This document shows, in pieces, positions 38,574 to 46,970 of a DNA stretch of 64,000 nucleotides (positions are counted from its first letter, which is position 1; each line of letters begins with the position of its first letter). A program made the translations under genes and the position numbers. The stretch is taken from NCBI GenBank assembly GCA_910578815.1, contig CAJTSE010000004.1:1-64000 (forward strand), written 5' to 3'. The notes beneath the pieces are model-generated. The model ran no database searches and had not been told where the DNA came from. It saw only the letters and a program-made list of their open reading frames with translations. This stretch comes from an uncultured Acetatifactor sp. (GTDB taxonomy: Bacteria > Bacillota > Clostridia > Lachnospirales > Lachnospiraceae).

Positions 38574-41309
38574 TTACTGGGCGGCGCCCTCCGGAGGTGT
38601 GCCTTCCGGTGGCGTACCTCCGGCAGCGGCCGCCGCTGCCGCTGCCGCCGCTGCATTTCGCTGCTCCAGTTCAATCTGTTGATTGGTCTGGATTTCCGGC
38701 CAGTTTGGATCCGCATAAAATATCTCGTCATGCTGGCAGTGCTCGGCGGTGGGAGGCGTTGAAATGCTCTGGGTGCCGTCCGGGTTTGTGGTAATCATGG
38801 TGGAGCCGCTAAGCAGGACAGGATCTTCGATCAAAGGCCGCTCTAACCTGCCGTATGTGGGGAAGGGACAGGTAGGAGCTGCCGGCAGTCCGTCATAGGC
38901 GCAGATGTTACCTTCATAGTGGATGGTGCAGCTTTCCGTGGGAACGGTGCCCTCCGCAAAAAGTTCATATTTTTTATGCTCATCGCAAAGCCCCGGTATG
39001 GGCAGCAGCCCTGACCTGCTGCATACCTCCGCCCGTACAAGCCCCTCAGGAACAAAAAACTGCTGGTCGGGCAGATCCTCATGGATTCGGGACATAACTG
39101 CCTTCCAAAGGTATTTTGAGGTATTGGTATTGCTCAAGTCAACATTATTGTCGTATCCAACCCAGATGGTACAGGTGTAGTAAGGCGTAAATCCCGCAAA
39201 CCATATATCGGTGGGGCCTGTAGTGGTACCAGTCTTGCCTGCAGTGGCCATGGTATTGCTGAATTTGGCCCTTGTACCGGTGCCGGAGGTAAGCACGTCC
39301 ATCATGGCACTGGTCAGCAGGTACGCGGTGGTTTCCTTCAGCACCTGCCTGCTTTTTGGTGCGGTATTGTCCAGAATTACATTGTCGTCGGAATCCACCA
39401 CCTTTGAATAGAGCTTGGGCTCTACATAATTCCCCAGGTTGGCAATGGAAGCGTAGGCGGCGTTTAATTCATAAGGGCTGACGCCGTTGGTGAGTCCGCC
39501 TAAGGCAATGGGCTGTCTTACATCCGTAAAGGTCTGACCGTTTTTTTCCGTGCCGTTTGTCAGGGTAGTAAAACCAAAGTTCAGCAAATAATCATAGCTT
39601 AACTGCGGTGTAATAATGGTGGTAGTCTTTACGGCCAGAATGTTTATGGAATCCTTAATTCCGGAACGTATGGACTGGATACCCTTGTAAGGCGTCTTGG
39701 TATTGGAATAGGAATTGCGTATAGGGGTTCCGTCATCATAGTTAAAAGGAGCGTCGTTAAATACGGTAGCCAAGCTCATCCCGGCGCTGTCTAAGGCAGG
39801 GGCGTAAGTGGCCAGGATCTTAAAGCAGGAACCGGGCTGTCGTACCGCATGTACGGCACGGTTTAAGGTTCTCCGCCCTTCCTTGGTACCCCGGCCGCCT
39901 ACCATGGCCACCACATAACCGGTATTCTGATCAGAGACCACTACCGCGGCTTGAGGCTGGGCGGTCAGGGAGATGGTTTCCTGATAATTGTCCTCGTCAT
40001 CTGCGATTCCCAGTTCGGCTAAAACGGCAGTGCGATAGGTTTCAATGGCTTCATACGCATCCTCATGGGAAGAGAAGATCAGGTTAAATTTTGACTGCCC
40101 GTTCTTCTTAAACCAGGTCATCATGTTTTCCTTGCTGTAGTTCTTATTGCCGTCCGCAGTGCGCACTGTCAGGGCATAGTTTAAATACCAGTCCACCTTT
40201 TCCGGGAAATTTTCCGGGTTTTCAACTTCCTCGTCAACAATGGCCTGAATCGTGGGATCCAGGGTGGAATAGATGCGTAAGCCGCCTGCAGTCAGCAGTT
40301 TTTCCGCGTTTGCCTCGGTGTATCCGGCCAGATTTACCAGATCATCCCGCACCTGCTCGTACAGGGCATCGGAAAAATAGGAGCCGGACCTGGTATTGGC
40401 GTTTTCCTTGTAATCAATATCGTAGTTGCCAATCCGTTCATAGACCGCATCCGTGTCGGCTATGGCCTCGTCATACTGCTCCTGGGTGATGAAATTCAGC
40501 TCCAGCATCTTATTCAGGCATCTTTCCCGGCGTTTGGCATTGTTTTCAGGATAGCGAATCGGGTTGTAGCCGGACGGATTCTGGGTAATGCAGGCGATGA
40601 CTGCCGCTTCGGAGACGGTCAGCTCGCTGGCGGACTTGCCGAAATAACGCTTGGAAGCGGCTTCCACGCCAAGGGTGTTCTGTCCCAGGTTGATAGCGTT
40701 CATATATTCCAGCAGAATATCATCCTTATCATAAAACTTGGAGATCTCCAGAGCAAGGTACTGCTCCTGCAGCTTACGCTTGATCTTTTTGATCATATTT
40801 TTGCCCTCGGAGGTCCAGCTGGTAAAGACGGTGTTCTTCAATAATTGCTGGGTGATGGTGCTGGCTCCCTGTGTCTCGGCACCCTGGGTCTTTAAAAACT
40901 GGTAGCCCGCACGTAGCATACTTTTAAAGTCGATACCGTTATGCTGGTAGAAACGCTCGTCCTCTATGGCCACAAAAGCCTTGCCCAGATAATCGGGCAG
41001 CTGGTCCATGGATTCGATGCGGTGACGGTTGGAGTTGGAGCTGATATACTGGTCAATTTCGTTTCCTGCACAATCATAGACCACGGTTGCTTCGCCGGAA
41101 GCCACCACGGAGCTTAACTGAATGATAGGAGTGGAATCAAGGATAGCGTTAAAGGCCCCGATTCCTGCGGCAACGCCGCAGACGCCCACGCCAATCAGGG
41201 CGATCAGCGTCAGCTTGAGGACTCCCAGCACGATTTTTCTTTCTATTTTGCCTGCTTTAGAATTCAGTGCCCTCTGTTGTGCGCGGACACCTTTTTTTCC
41301 GTAATTCAT
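38574..41309 (-). CDS. Class A penicillin-binding protein (glycosyltransferase/transpeptidase)
   Basis: This 911-residue protein polymerises and cross-links peptidoglycan at the outer membrane face. A basic N-terminus is followed by one membrane anchor (about 31-53). The GT51 domain shows EDERFYQHNGID with the catalytic Glu, GASTITQQLLKN and RKLQEQYLALEIS. The transpeptidase domain shows the serine motif SCFKIL and the KTGTT motif. After the enzyme domains there is a Cys-containing region and a low-complexity tail of ten Ala followed by Gly/Thr/Pro/Glu repeats. It is a monocistronic minus-strand gene facing the YigZ gene with a 170-base intergenic region. Confidence 0.93.
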   Translation of the reverse strand: MNYGKKGVRAQQRALNSKAGKIERKIVLGVLKLTLIALIGVGVCGVAAGIGAFNAILDSTPIIQLSSVVASGEATVVYDCAGNEIDQYISSNSNRHRIESMDQLPDYLGKAFVAIEDERFYQHNGIDFKSMLRAGYQFLKTQGAETQGASTITQQLLKNTVFTSWTSEGKNMIKKIKRKLQEQYLALEISKFYDKDDILLEYMNAINLGQNTLGVEAASKRYFGKSASELTVSEAAVIACITQNPSGYNPIRYPENNAKRRERCLNKMLELNFITQEQYDEAIADTDAVYERIGNYDIDYKENANTRSGSYFSDALYEQVRDDLVNLAGYTEANAEKLLTAGGLRIYSTLDPTIQAIVDEEVENPENFPEKVDWYLNYALTVRTADGNKNYSKENMMTWFKKNGQSKFNLIFSSHEDAYEAIETYRTAVLAELGIADDEDNYQETISLTAQPQAAVVVSDQNTGYVVAMVGGRGTKEGRRTLNRAVHAVRQPGSCFKILATYAPALDSAGMSLATVFNDAPFNYDDGTPIRNSYSNTKTPYKGIQSIRSGIKDSINILAVKTTTIITPQLSYDYLLNFGFTTLTNGTEKNGQTFTDVRQPIALGGLTNGVSPYELNAAYASIANLGNYVEPKLYSKVVDSDDNVILDNTAPKSRQVLKETTAYLLTSAMMDVLTSGTGTRAKFSNTMATAGKTGTTTGPTDIWFAGFTPYYTCTIWVGYDNNVDLSNTNTSKYLWKAVMSRIHEDLPDQQFFVPEGLVRAEVCSRSGLLPIPGLCDEHKKYELFAEGTVPTESCTIHYEGNICAYDGLPAAPTCPFPTYGRLERPLIEDPVLLSGSTMITTNPDGTQSISTPPTAEHCQHDEIFYADPNWPEIQTNQQIELEQRNAAAAAAAAAAAGGTPPEGTPPEGAAQ

Positions 41310-41480
41310 TCTGTCACGCCTTTCTGGGTTTTAAAACATTACCCAACATATTATAACAAATTAAGATATGTAAATAAAGGTTTTCTTCTCAACTTAATAA
41401 TCTTAATAATTGTTTCACATTTTTGCAAAATTATGCTAATCTGTTTTTAGAGTTTACGTGCAGGAAGGGTAACATGTGTT

Positions 41481-42125
41481 ATGAATAATCAGGATCAAGG
41501 CTCCTTTCGAGTACTGCTGGAGGGCGGACAGGGGGAATATGAAGAGAAAAAATCCCGGTTTATCGCTACGGTGGGAAGGTGCGGAAGCGAGGCGGAGGCT
41601 CTTTCATTTATAGAAGAAACAAAGAAGAAATATTGGGATGCCAGGCATAAATGTTATGCCTATTGTCTGGGAGACCGGGGGGAGCTGACCAGGTGCAGCG
41701 ACGACGGAGAGCCGGGCGGCACGGCGGGTCGCCCCATGCTGGAGGTGCTGATGGGAGAGGGTATCCGCAATGCGGCGGTAGTGGTGACAAGGTATTTCGG
41801 AGGCGTACTTTTGGGAACGGGAGGGCTGGTAAGGGCTTATACACGGGCAGTGCAGGAGGGCTTGAAGTACTGCACATTCGGGCGGATGCGTCCCGGCGTT
41901 GAGCTTCTTGTAACGACGGATTACAACGGGATCGGAAAGATTTTGTACTTGCTGAAAAATGCCGGAATAGAGCCTGTTTCCAGCGAGTATACTGACAGGG
42001 TGACGCTGCGCCTGGTGCTTCCGGCCTCAGGGGCGGAAGCCGTTAAAGGAAGCATGGTGGAGGCTACCGGGGGAAAGGTAAAATTTGAAAAGATAAAAGA
42101 GCTTTATTTCGTTGACAAAGAGTAG
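41481..42125 (+). CDS. yigZ: YigZ/IMPACT-family protein
   Basis: This 214-residue protein belongs to the YigZ/IMPACT (UPF0029) family. The N-terminal domain carries EKKSRFIA, ARHKCYAYCLG, DDGEPGGTAG and VTRYFGGVLLGTGGLVRAY, all hallmark motifs; the C-terminal ferredoxin-like domain (about 135-210) is DUF1949-like. Bacterial members may act on translation or RNA; no reaction is established. The gene is driven from the 41310-41480 gap, which it shares with the divergent penicillin-binding protein gene. Confidence 0.92.
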   Translation: MNNQDQGSFRVLLEGGQGEYEEKKSRFIATVGRCGSEAEALSFIEETKKKYWDARHKCYAYCLGDRGELTRCSDDGEPGGTAGRPMLEVLMGEGIRNAAVVVTRYFGGVLLGTGGLVRAYTRAVQEGLKYCTFGRMRPGVELLVTTDYNGIGKILYLLKNAGIEPVSSEYTDRVTLRLVLPASGAEAVKGSMVEATGGKVKFEKIKELYFVDKE

Positions 42126-42165
42126 TTAAAAAGAATATAATTACCTGGAATGACGGCATTTCGAA

Positions 42166-42252
42166 GGGAGGTGGTTTTTAATGAAGATTCAGGTAGTCGG
42201 TTCGGACAACCCGCTTCCGGGTCGAAGTAGTAACCCGATAAAAAAACCACAT
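42166..42252 (+). promoter_or_regulatory. Candidate structured leader RNA upstream of mgtE
   Basis: GTGGTTTTT (42171-42179) pairs with AAAAACCAC (42242-42250), closing a 70-base domain and covering the ribosome site of the leader ORF. Inside, CGGGT (42218-42222) can pair either with ACCCG at 42209-42213 or with ACCCG at 42233-42237, so two exclusive folds exist. I do not recognise the M-box or another known riboswitch. A magnesium- or translation-responsive switch is inference. Confidence 0.45.
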
Positions 42253-42309
42253 AAGGAGAAATGCTATGGAGAAAAGAAACGACCTGGAGGAAGTGCTGGA
42301 ATTTCTTGA
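42181..42309 (+). CDS. Pro-containing leader ORF overlapping mgtE
   Basis: A strong GGGAGGTGG site precedes this ATG. The frame encodes 42 residues with five Pro (11, 13, 19, 23, 35) and many Lys/Arg, and runs 44 bases into mgtE in another frame. Pro-containing leader peptides control Salmonella magnesium transporter mgtA; a similar role here is inference. It may also be only a coupling ORF. Confidence 0.45.
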   Translation: MKIQVVGSDNPLPGRSSNPIKKPHKEKCYGEKKRPGGSAGIS

Positions 42310-43618
42310 AACAAGGCAGTACACCGGGCTTCGCCAGTTCCTGTCAGGACTTAACGATGCGGATATTGCCGTTTTAATGGAGGAATTGGAGGAGGAAACC
42401 CTGTTAAAGGTGTATCGGATTCTGCCGAAGGATCTGGCTGCAGACGTGTTTTCCTATCTGGAGGTGGAAAATCAGCAGACCATCATCCGCTCCCTTTCCG
42501 ATGCGGAGGCGGCAAACGTCATCGACAATCTGATGGCGGACGACGCGGTGGATCTGCTGGAAGAGATGCCTGCCAATGTAGTAGATAAGCTGCTGGCAAA
42601 CGCAAAGCCGGATACCAGGCAGGCTATCAACCAGCTGCTGGGATACCCGGAGGACTCCGCAGGAAGCATCATGACTGTGGAATATGTTTCCTTAAAGGAG
42701 AGTATGACTGTAGAGCAGGCCATTGAACATATCCGCAGAGTCGGCCTGGACAGTGAGACAATCAATATCTGCTATGTACTGGATGCCAGACGGCGGCTGG
42801 TGGGAACGGTTGCCCTTAGGTATCTGCTGTTAAGCGAAGGAAATCAGGTGATCGGAGATTTCATGCACGAGAATGTAATCTCCATCAATACTCATACAGA
42901 CCAGGAGCAGGTGGCTGCTCAGTTCAAAAAATATGATTTTACAGCCATGCCCGTGGTGGACAATGAAAACAGGATGGTGGGGATTATTACCGTGGATGAT
43001 ATTGTGGATATTCTGGAAGAGGAAGCCACGGAGGATATGGAAAAGATGGCGGCTATCCTGCCCAGCGATAAGACCTATATGCGGACCACGGTGTGGGAGA
43101 CTTATTTGAAAAGAATTCCCTGGCTGCTCCTGTTAATGATTTCCGCAGCCTTTACGGGGGCCATCATCAGCTCTTTTGAAGAAGCATTAAGTGTTTATGC
43201 CGCTTTGATTGCCTTTATTCCCATGCTCATGGATACGGGCGGAAATGCCGGAGGCCAGGCCAGTGTGACAGTGATCCGTGGTTTGTCCCTGGGGGAGATC
43301 GAATATCGGGATGTGCCCAGGGTGGTATGGAAGGAAATACGGGTGGCCATGCTCTGCGGTTTGTCTTTGGCGGCGGCGAATTTTGCCAAGCTGATGCTGT
43401 TTGACCGGGTAGGGGGGCCGGTGGCGCTGACGGTCTGTCTGACACTTGTGGCGGCCGTATTGATGGCTATGCTGGTGGGATGTCTGCTTCCCATCGGAGC
43501 GAAGAAGCTGGGCTTTGATCCGGCAGTGATGGCCAGCCCGTTTATTACCACTATTGTGGACGCGCTGTCGCTGCTGGTGTATTTTAGATTTGCAATCTTA
43601 ATTCTGGGAATTGGTTAG
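42266..43618 (+). CDS. mgtE: Magnesium transporter MgtE
   Basis: This 450-residue protein is a full-length MgtE. The N-terminal superhelical domain (about 1-130) has repeated LxxADV/LLEEMP-type helices, a pair of CBS domains follows (about 135-255), and five membrane segments make up the C-terminus (about 285-450). The pore signature with MDTGGNAGGQ near 325 is present. It imports Mg2+ across the cytoplasmic membrane and is gated by Mg2+ binding to the cytosolic domains. AAGGAG precedes the ATG. A structured leader lies upstream. Confidence 0.95.
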   Translation: MEKRNDLEEVLEFLETRQYTGLRQFLSGLNDADIAVLMEELEEETLLKVYRILPKDLAADVFSYLEVENQQTIIRSLSDAEAANVIDNLMADDAVDLLEEMPANVVDKLLANAKPDTRQAINQLLGYPEDSAGSIMTVEYVSLKESMTVEQAIEHIRRVGLDSETINICYVLDARRRLVGTVALRYLLLSEGNQVIGDFMHENVISINTHTDQEQVAAQFKKYDFTAMPVVDNENRMVGIITVDDIVDILEEEATEDMEKMAAILPSDKTYMRTTVWETYLKRIPWLLLLMISAAFTGAIISSFEEALSVYAALIAFIPMLMDTGGNAGGQASVTVIRGLSLGEIEYRDVPRVVWKEIRVAMLCGLSLAAANFAKLMLFDRVGGPVALTVCLTLVAAVLMAMLVGCLLPIGAKKLGFDPAVMASPFITTIVDALSLLVYFRFAILILGIG

Positions 43619-43635
43619 CTGGGGAGGTTACCGTG

Positions 43636-44505
43636 ATGGAATGGAAGGGATGCAATAATAACGCGTGTATTTCAATCGAAGAGATGAATCCTACGTTTTT
43701 GTACACCTGGAAAGGGACCAGAGATAAAAACAGGGATGAGGCTGTATACCACAGCCATGAGCATCTGGAGCTGGCGTTTATTCTTTCCGGAGAGGGAAGG
43801 TATCGGTTTGAGGACGGTATCGTTTCCGTAAAGGAGGGAGATGTGCTGATTATCAATCCGGGGGTAAAGCATCAGGCGCTGGCGTGTCCTGAGGCGGAAA
43901 CGCCGGCTACGGAATTTTTTGCGGGAGCCAAGGACTTTCGGATTTCCGGGTGCCCTGAAAATGCGCTGCCCGTGCCGGAGGGCGGGCATGTCTTACACAC
44001 TGCCGGAGAACTGCGGCAGAGGCTGTTCAAGATGTATTCCGCCATGGAGGCGGAAAAATCGGCGTGCAGACAGGGGCGCTATTTTATGCTGAAGGCTTAT
44101 CTGATTCAGATGATACTGCTGGTGCTCAGGGAAGAGTGTAAGTCCGGAGAGCAGGCGGACGGGGAGTCTTTGGAAGTCGTAAACAAGAAAAATATTGTGG
44201 AACAGATGATTGATTATTTTGAAGATCATTACAGTGAAAAAATATCCCTGGATCAGATTGCGGAAAACATGTACCTAAGCCCTTTTTACATATCAAAAAT
44301 ATTTAAGAGCGAGACGGGGGATACTCCTATACGGCATTTGATTAATATTCGGCTGGAAAAGGCCAGAGAGCGGCTGGCGGGCGGATACGCCGGGAGCATT
44401 CAGGAAGTTGCGGCGTCTGTGGGTTATGACGATGCGTATCACTTTAGCAAGCTGTTTAAGAAGCGGTACGGAATCTCACCGTCCCAGGCAAGGAAAAAGG
44501 CCTGA
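43636..44505 (+). CDS. AraC-family regulator with cupin sensor domain
   Basis: This protein of 289 residues has an N-terminal AraC-type cupin (YHSHEHLELAFILSGEGRYRF near 36-56, then GDVLIINPGVKH) and a C-terminal pair of helix-turn-helices (about 195-288, with ENMYLSPFYISKIFKSETG and SVGYDDAYHFSKLFKKRYG). The cupin probably binds a sugar or small effector. ATG 43636 sits 8 bases behind GGAGG; a GTG at 43633 is the alternative. No sugar operon is next to it, so its targets are elsewhere or include the gene downstream. Confidence 0.92.
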   Translation: MEWKGCNNNACISIEEMNPTFLYTWKGTRDKNRDEAVYHSHEHLELAFILSGEGRYRFEDGIVSVKEGDVLIINPGVKHQALACPEAETPATEFFAGAKDFRISGCPENALPVPEGGHVLHTAGELRQRLFKMYSAMEAEKSACRQGRYFMLKAYLIQMILLVLREECKSGEQADGESLEVVNKKNIVEQMIDYFEDHYSEKISLDQIAENMYLSPFYISKIFKSETGDTPIRHLINIRLEKARERLAGGYAGSIQEVAASVGYDDAYHFSKLFKKRYGISPSQARKKA

Positions 44506-44559
44506 AGGTTGTTTACAAAAAACAATGTTTTTGATATATTTAAAATGGAGGTAAAACTT

Positions 44560-45228
44560 ATGCGTTATTTTTTTGAGTCCAGAATCGAGAAAAAAGAAAA
44601 GGGCTATATGATTCCTATTCCGTTCAACATATGGGAGGTCTGTAAGCAAAGAGACGTGATCCAGGCGGAGGTTGTTTTGGACAACAAGATCATAGATTGT
44701 GAGCTTCTTCCTATAGAAAAGGGGAATTATGAGATTCATATTGAGGATGAGGATGCGGTCAGCGTTGAGCTGGGAATAGCCCACAAGATTTTGCTGCATG
44801 TAAACGGCTCTTTGATCCGCATGGATCAGAACAGTCCTTACAGTTTCGACAACCCGATTCGGAAAATTGACGGTGTGAATGTAATCATTCAGCCGGAGGA
44901 CGGTCTCTGCGGCCAGGCATGTGTTGCCATGCTTGCGGGAGTGACCATTGCCGAAGTTATCAGCGTTATGGACTGCAGGGAGTGGCAGGCCACTATGGGG
45001 CGTGTGATTTCCGCCCTGAACTATTACGGATTGGACCACAATGATATTATTGTATATACGGAGGGGCGGGATGCTGTGCTGCCCAAGTGCTGTATCCTGA
45101 TGGAGAAGATGGGGCGTTTCTGCCATTATCTGGTGCATTATGACGGGAAGTTTTATGATTCCAACCTGGGTGTCCTGGAAGAATATGATATGTCCAAGCT
45201 GCTGGGGTATCTGGAGATTAAGTGTTAG
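44560..45228 (+). CDS. DUF1905-like domain fused to C39-like cysteine protease fold
   Basis: This 222-residue protein has an N-terminal beta-barrel-like part (about 1-85) that resembles DUF1905, followed by a papain/C39-like domain. The second part shows DGLCGQACVAML with the nucleophile-type Cys near 113 and HYLVHYDGKFYDSN with the His and Asp/Asn near 190-200. C39-like folds cut or bind peptides; whether this one is active is not known. The ATG at 44560 is supported by GGAGG; a longer TTG frame from 44509 is not. A zinc-finger membrane protein follows. Confidence 0.65.
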   Translation: MRYFFESRIEKKEKGYMIPIPFNIWEVCKQRDVIQAEVVLDNKIIDCELLPIEKGNYEIHIEDEDAVSVELGIAHKILLHVNGSLIRMDQNSPYSFDNPIRKIDGVNVIIQPEDGLCGQACVAMLAGVTIAEVISVMDCREWQATMGRVISALNYYGLDHNDIIVYTEGRDAVLPKCCILMEKMGRFCHYLVHYDGKFYDSNLGVLEEYDMSKLLGYLEIKC

Positions 45229-45258
45229 TGAAAAGGAATGACTAAGGAGAGGGAGAAA

Positions 45259-46248
45259 ATGAGTAAATTGACAGATTTTTATTCTCAACTGGCGGCATCG
45301 GTGGGAATGCGCTATGACAGTGAGAACAACGTGATCTACGGACAGAAGGAAGGCTTTGAACTGGTGGTTTATGCGGCGGATCGTCAGGTGCCCTATGCAC
45401 TGACGATACATACCGCGGCAAAGACACCAACCGGTACGGCTTTTGTGTCCGAGGATTTTAAGAACCTGAGCAAGAGCGTAAGCACTTTGAGCGTGGGTGG
45501 ACAATCGGGAAACAATATTACGGTTCCCCTGATGAACATTATCAATCAGCGAAAGCTCCGCGACGCTTTGCCTGAGAGGCTAAGAGAGGCCTTGAACGGC
45601 CTGGTTGCCTTCCTTAAAGAAAGGGGCTGCATCCCCTGCTGCAGCGTGTGCGGGCGTGCGGAAGAGGTGACGGCATATGTGTCGGGCGCAAGTTACCTTC
45701 ATCTTTGCCCGGACTGTGAGACCAAGATGCGGGGAAGTGCGGCTTTGGCAGAGCAGGAAAAGGCGAAAAAGAAGGAAAATATGGTAGGCGGTATCGTAGG
45801 TGCGGTTCTGGGCTCCCTGGTGGGAGTATTGAGTATCGTCCTGCTAAGCCAGTTGGGCTATGTGGCCGCTTTATCCGGCGCAGTGATGGCCATAGGTGTT
45901 TTAAAGGGATATGAGCTGCTGGGAGGCAGGCTGACAAAGAAGGGGATTGTCATCAGTATTGTCGTCATGCTGGCCATGACCTATTTCGGAGACAGACTGG
46001 ACTGGGCCATCCGCATGGTACAGGAGGGCATTGGCGATAACGTTTTCAGCTGCTACAGAGCGGTATCCAGAGCGCTTAAGGTAGGAATTATTGAGAAGAA
46101 CGCTTATCTCGGAAATCTGGCACTGCTGTATATGTTCCTTCTGCTGGGAGCAGTGCCCACCATCATTAACAGGGTGAGGGAAAAGAAAACGGAAGGCAGG
46201 CTGGCGAAGATCGGCTCTTCCGCCGGCTACGGAAGTTATGCGAGCTGA
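45259..46248 (+). CDS. Membrane protein with cytoplasmic zinc finger
   Basis: This 329-residue protein has a soluble N-terminal domain (1-115), a four-Cys zinc finger (CSVCGRAE then CPDCE, about 125-150), a charged helix, and three to four membrane segments (about 175-225, 230-245, 283-305). GGGAG is just before the ATG. Similar proteins occur in Lachnospiraceae, with no known function to me. Confidence 0.65.
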   Translation: MSKLTDFYSQLAASVGMRYDSENNVIYGQKEGFELVVYAADRQVPYALTIHTAAKTPTGTAFVSEDFKNLSKSVSTLSVGGQSGNNITVPLMNIINQRKLRDALPERLREALNGLVAFLKERGCIPCCSVCGRAEEVTAYVSGASYLHLCPDCETKMRGSAALAEQEKAKKKENMVGGIVGAVLGSLVGVLSIVLLSQLGYVAALSGAVMAIGVLKGYELLGGRLTKKGIVISIVVMLAMTYFGDRLDWAIRMVQEGIGDNVFSCYRAVSRALKVGIIEKNAYLGNLALLYMFLLLGAVPTIINRVREKKTEGRLAKIGSSAGYGSYAS

Positions 46249-46293
46249 CGGAATAAGAAGGACGGAATAAAAAGGAATAAGAAGAATGGAATG

Positions 46294-46328
46294 AAGGCCT
46301 CGGAGGCAAAATGCTTCCGGGGCCTTTT
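46294..46328 (+). terminator. Intrinsic terminator
   Basis: AAGGCCTCGGAGGC pairs with GCTTCCGGGGCCTT around a 5-base loop, followed by TT-rich sequence. It closes the preceding unit before the groE promoter. The stretch up to 46,470 shows no gene. Confidence 0.85.
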
Positions 46329-46471
46329 CTGATTTCATCCAGACTCCGACAGCTGCAAATTATAAACTAAATATAAAATCTTTCTGCAGGCGATTGCTGA
46401 GAAAATAAAAGGAAATAATAGGAAAAACGAGAAAACAGGAGATAATACAATCAGATAAGGCGTGAATGCGC

Positions 46472-46500
46472 TTGAAAAACTCTGCATATAAAACTAATAT
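46472..46500 (+). promoter_or_regulatory. groESL promoter
   Basis: TTGAAA at 46472-46477 and TAATAT at 46495-46500 are 17 bases apart. The CIRCE operator begins 12 bases downstream, the usual layout for HrcA-controlled promoters. Confidence 0.75.
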
Positions 46501-46512
46501 ATGTCTTGATGA

Positions 46513-46539
46513 TTAGCACTCGAAGTAAATGAGTGCTAA
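46513..46539. promoter_or_regulatory. CIRCE operator (HrcA-binding site)
   Basis: TTAGCACTC and GAGTGCTAA form a perfect inverted repeat separated by 9 bases, the canonical CIRCE sequence. HrcA binds it and represses the chaperonin operon until heat shock. Confidence 0.97.
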
Positions 46540-46576
46540 CAAATTAAAACCAATTAGGATATAAGGAGGCATTACT

Positions 46577-46864
46577 ATGAAGTTAGTACCCTTAGGCGAC
46601 AGAGTCGTATTAAAGCAGCTGGTTGCGGAAGAAACCACCAAGTCCGGCATCGTTTTGCCCGGACAGAATAAGGAGAAGCCTCAGCAGGCTGAGGTTGTGG
46701 CAGTCGGCCCCGGAGGCGTGGTGGACGGCAAGGAGATTAAGATGGAAGTCAAGGCCGGAGATCAGGTGATCTATTCCAAGTATTCCGGAACGGAAGTAAA
46801 GCTGGACGAGGATGAGTATATCATTGTAAAGCAGAGCGATATTCTGGCAATCATTGCCGGTTGA
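46577..46864 (+). CDS. groES: Co-chaperonin GroES
   Basis: This 95-residue protein is the heptameric lid of the chaperonin. It starts MKLVPLGDRVVLK and has the mobile loop region (ETTKSGIVLP at 19-28) that contacts GroEL, and the GDQVIYSKYSGTE motif. Length is normal. ATAAGGAGG precedes the ATG. It is the first gene of the CIRCE-controlled operon. Confidence 0.97.
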   Translation: MKLVPLGDRVVLKQLVAEETTKSGIVLPGQNKEKPQQAEVVAVGPGGVVDGKEIKMEVKAGDQVIYSKYSGTEVKLDEDEYIIVKQSDILAIIAG

Positions 46865-46970
46865 CGGAAAGCAGGTGCATCACCGGGACAAATCCCTTTA
46901 TACAAGGCGGCAGACCCGGCGGCGTAAAAGACGCGGAAAATATAAACTTTGAAAATGGAGGCAGATCAAA

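Noticed and set aside
38843..39411. Open frames on both strands inside the penicillin-binding protein gene
   Set aside because: The minus-strand reading has full GT51 and transpeptidase motifs; the other frames are by-products of a high-GC coding sequence.
42126..42265. M-box magnesium riboswitch before mgtE
   Set aside because: The leader is too short for the M-box and I do not see its conserved core; it was instead recorded as an unknown structured leader.
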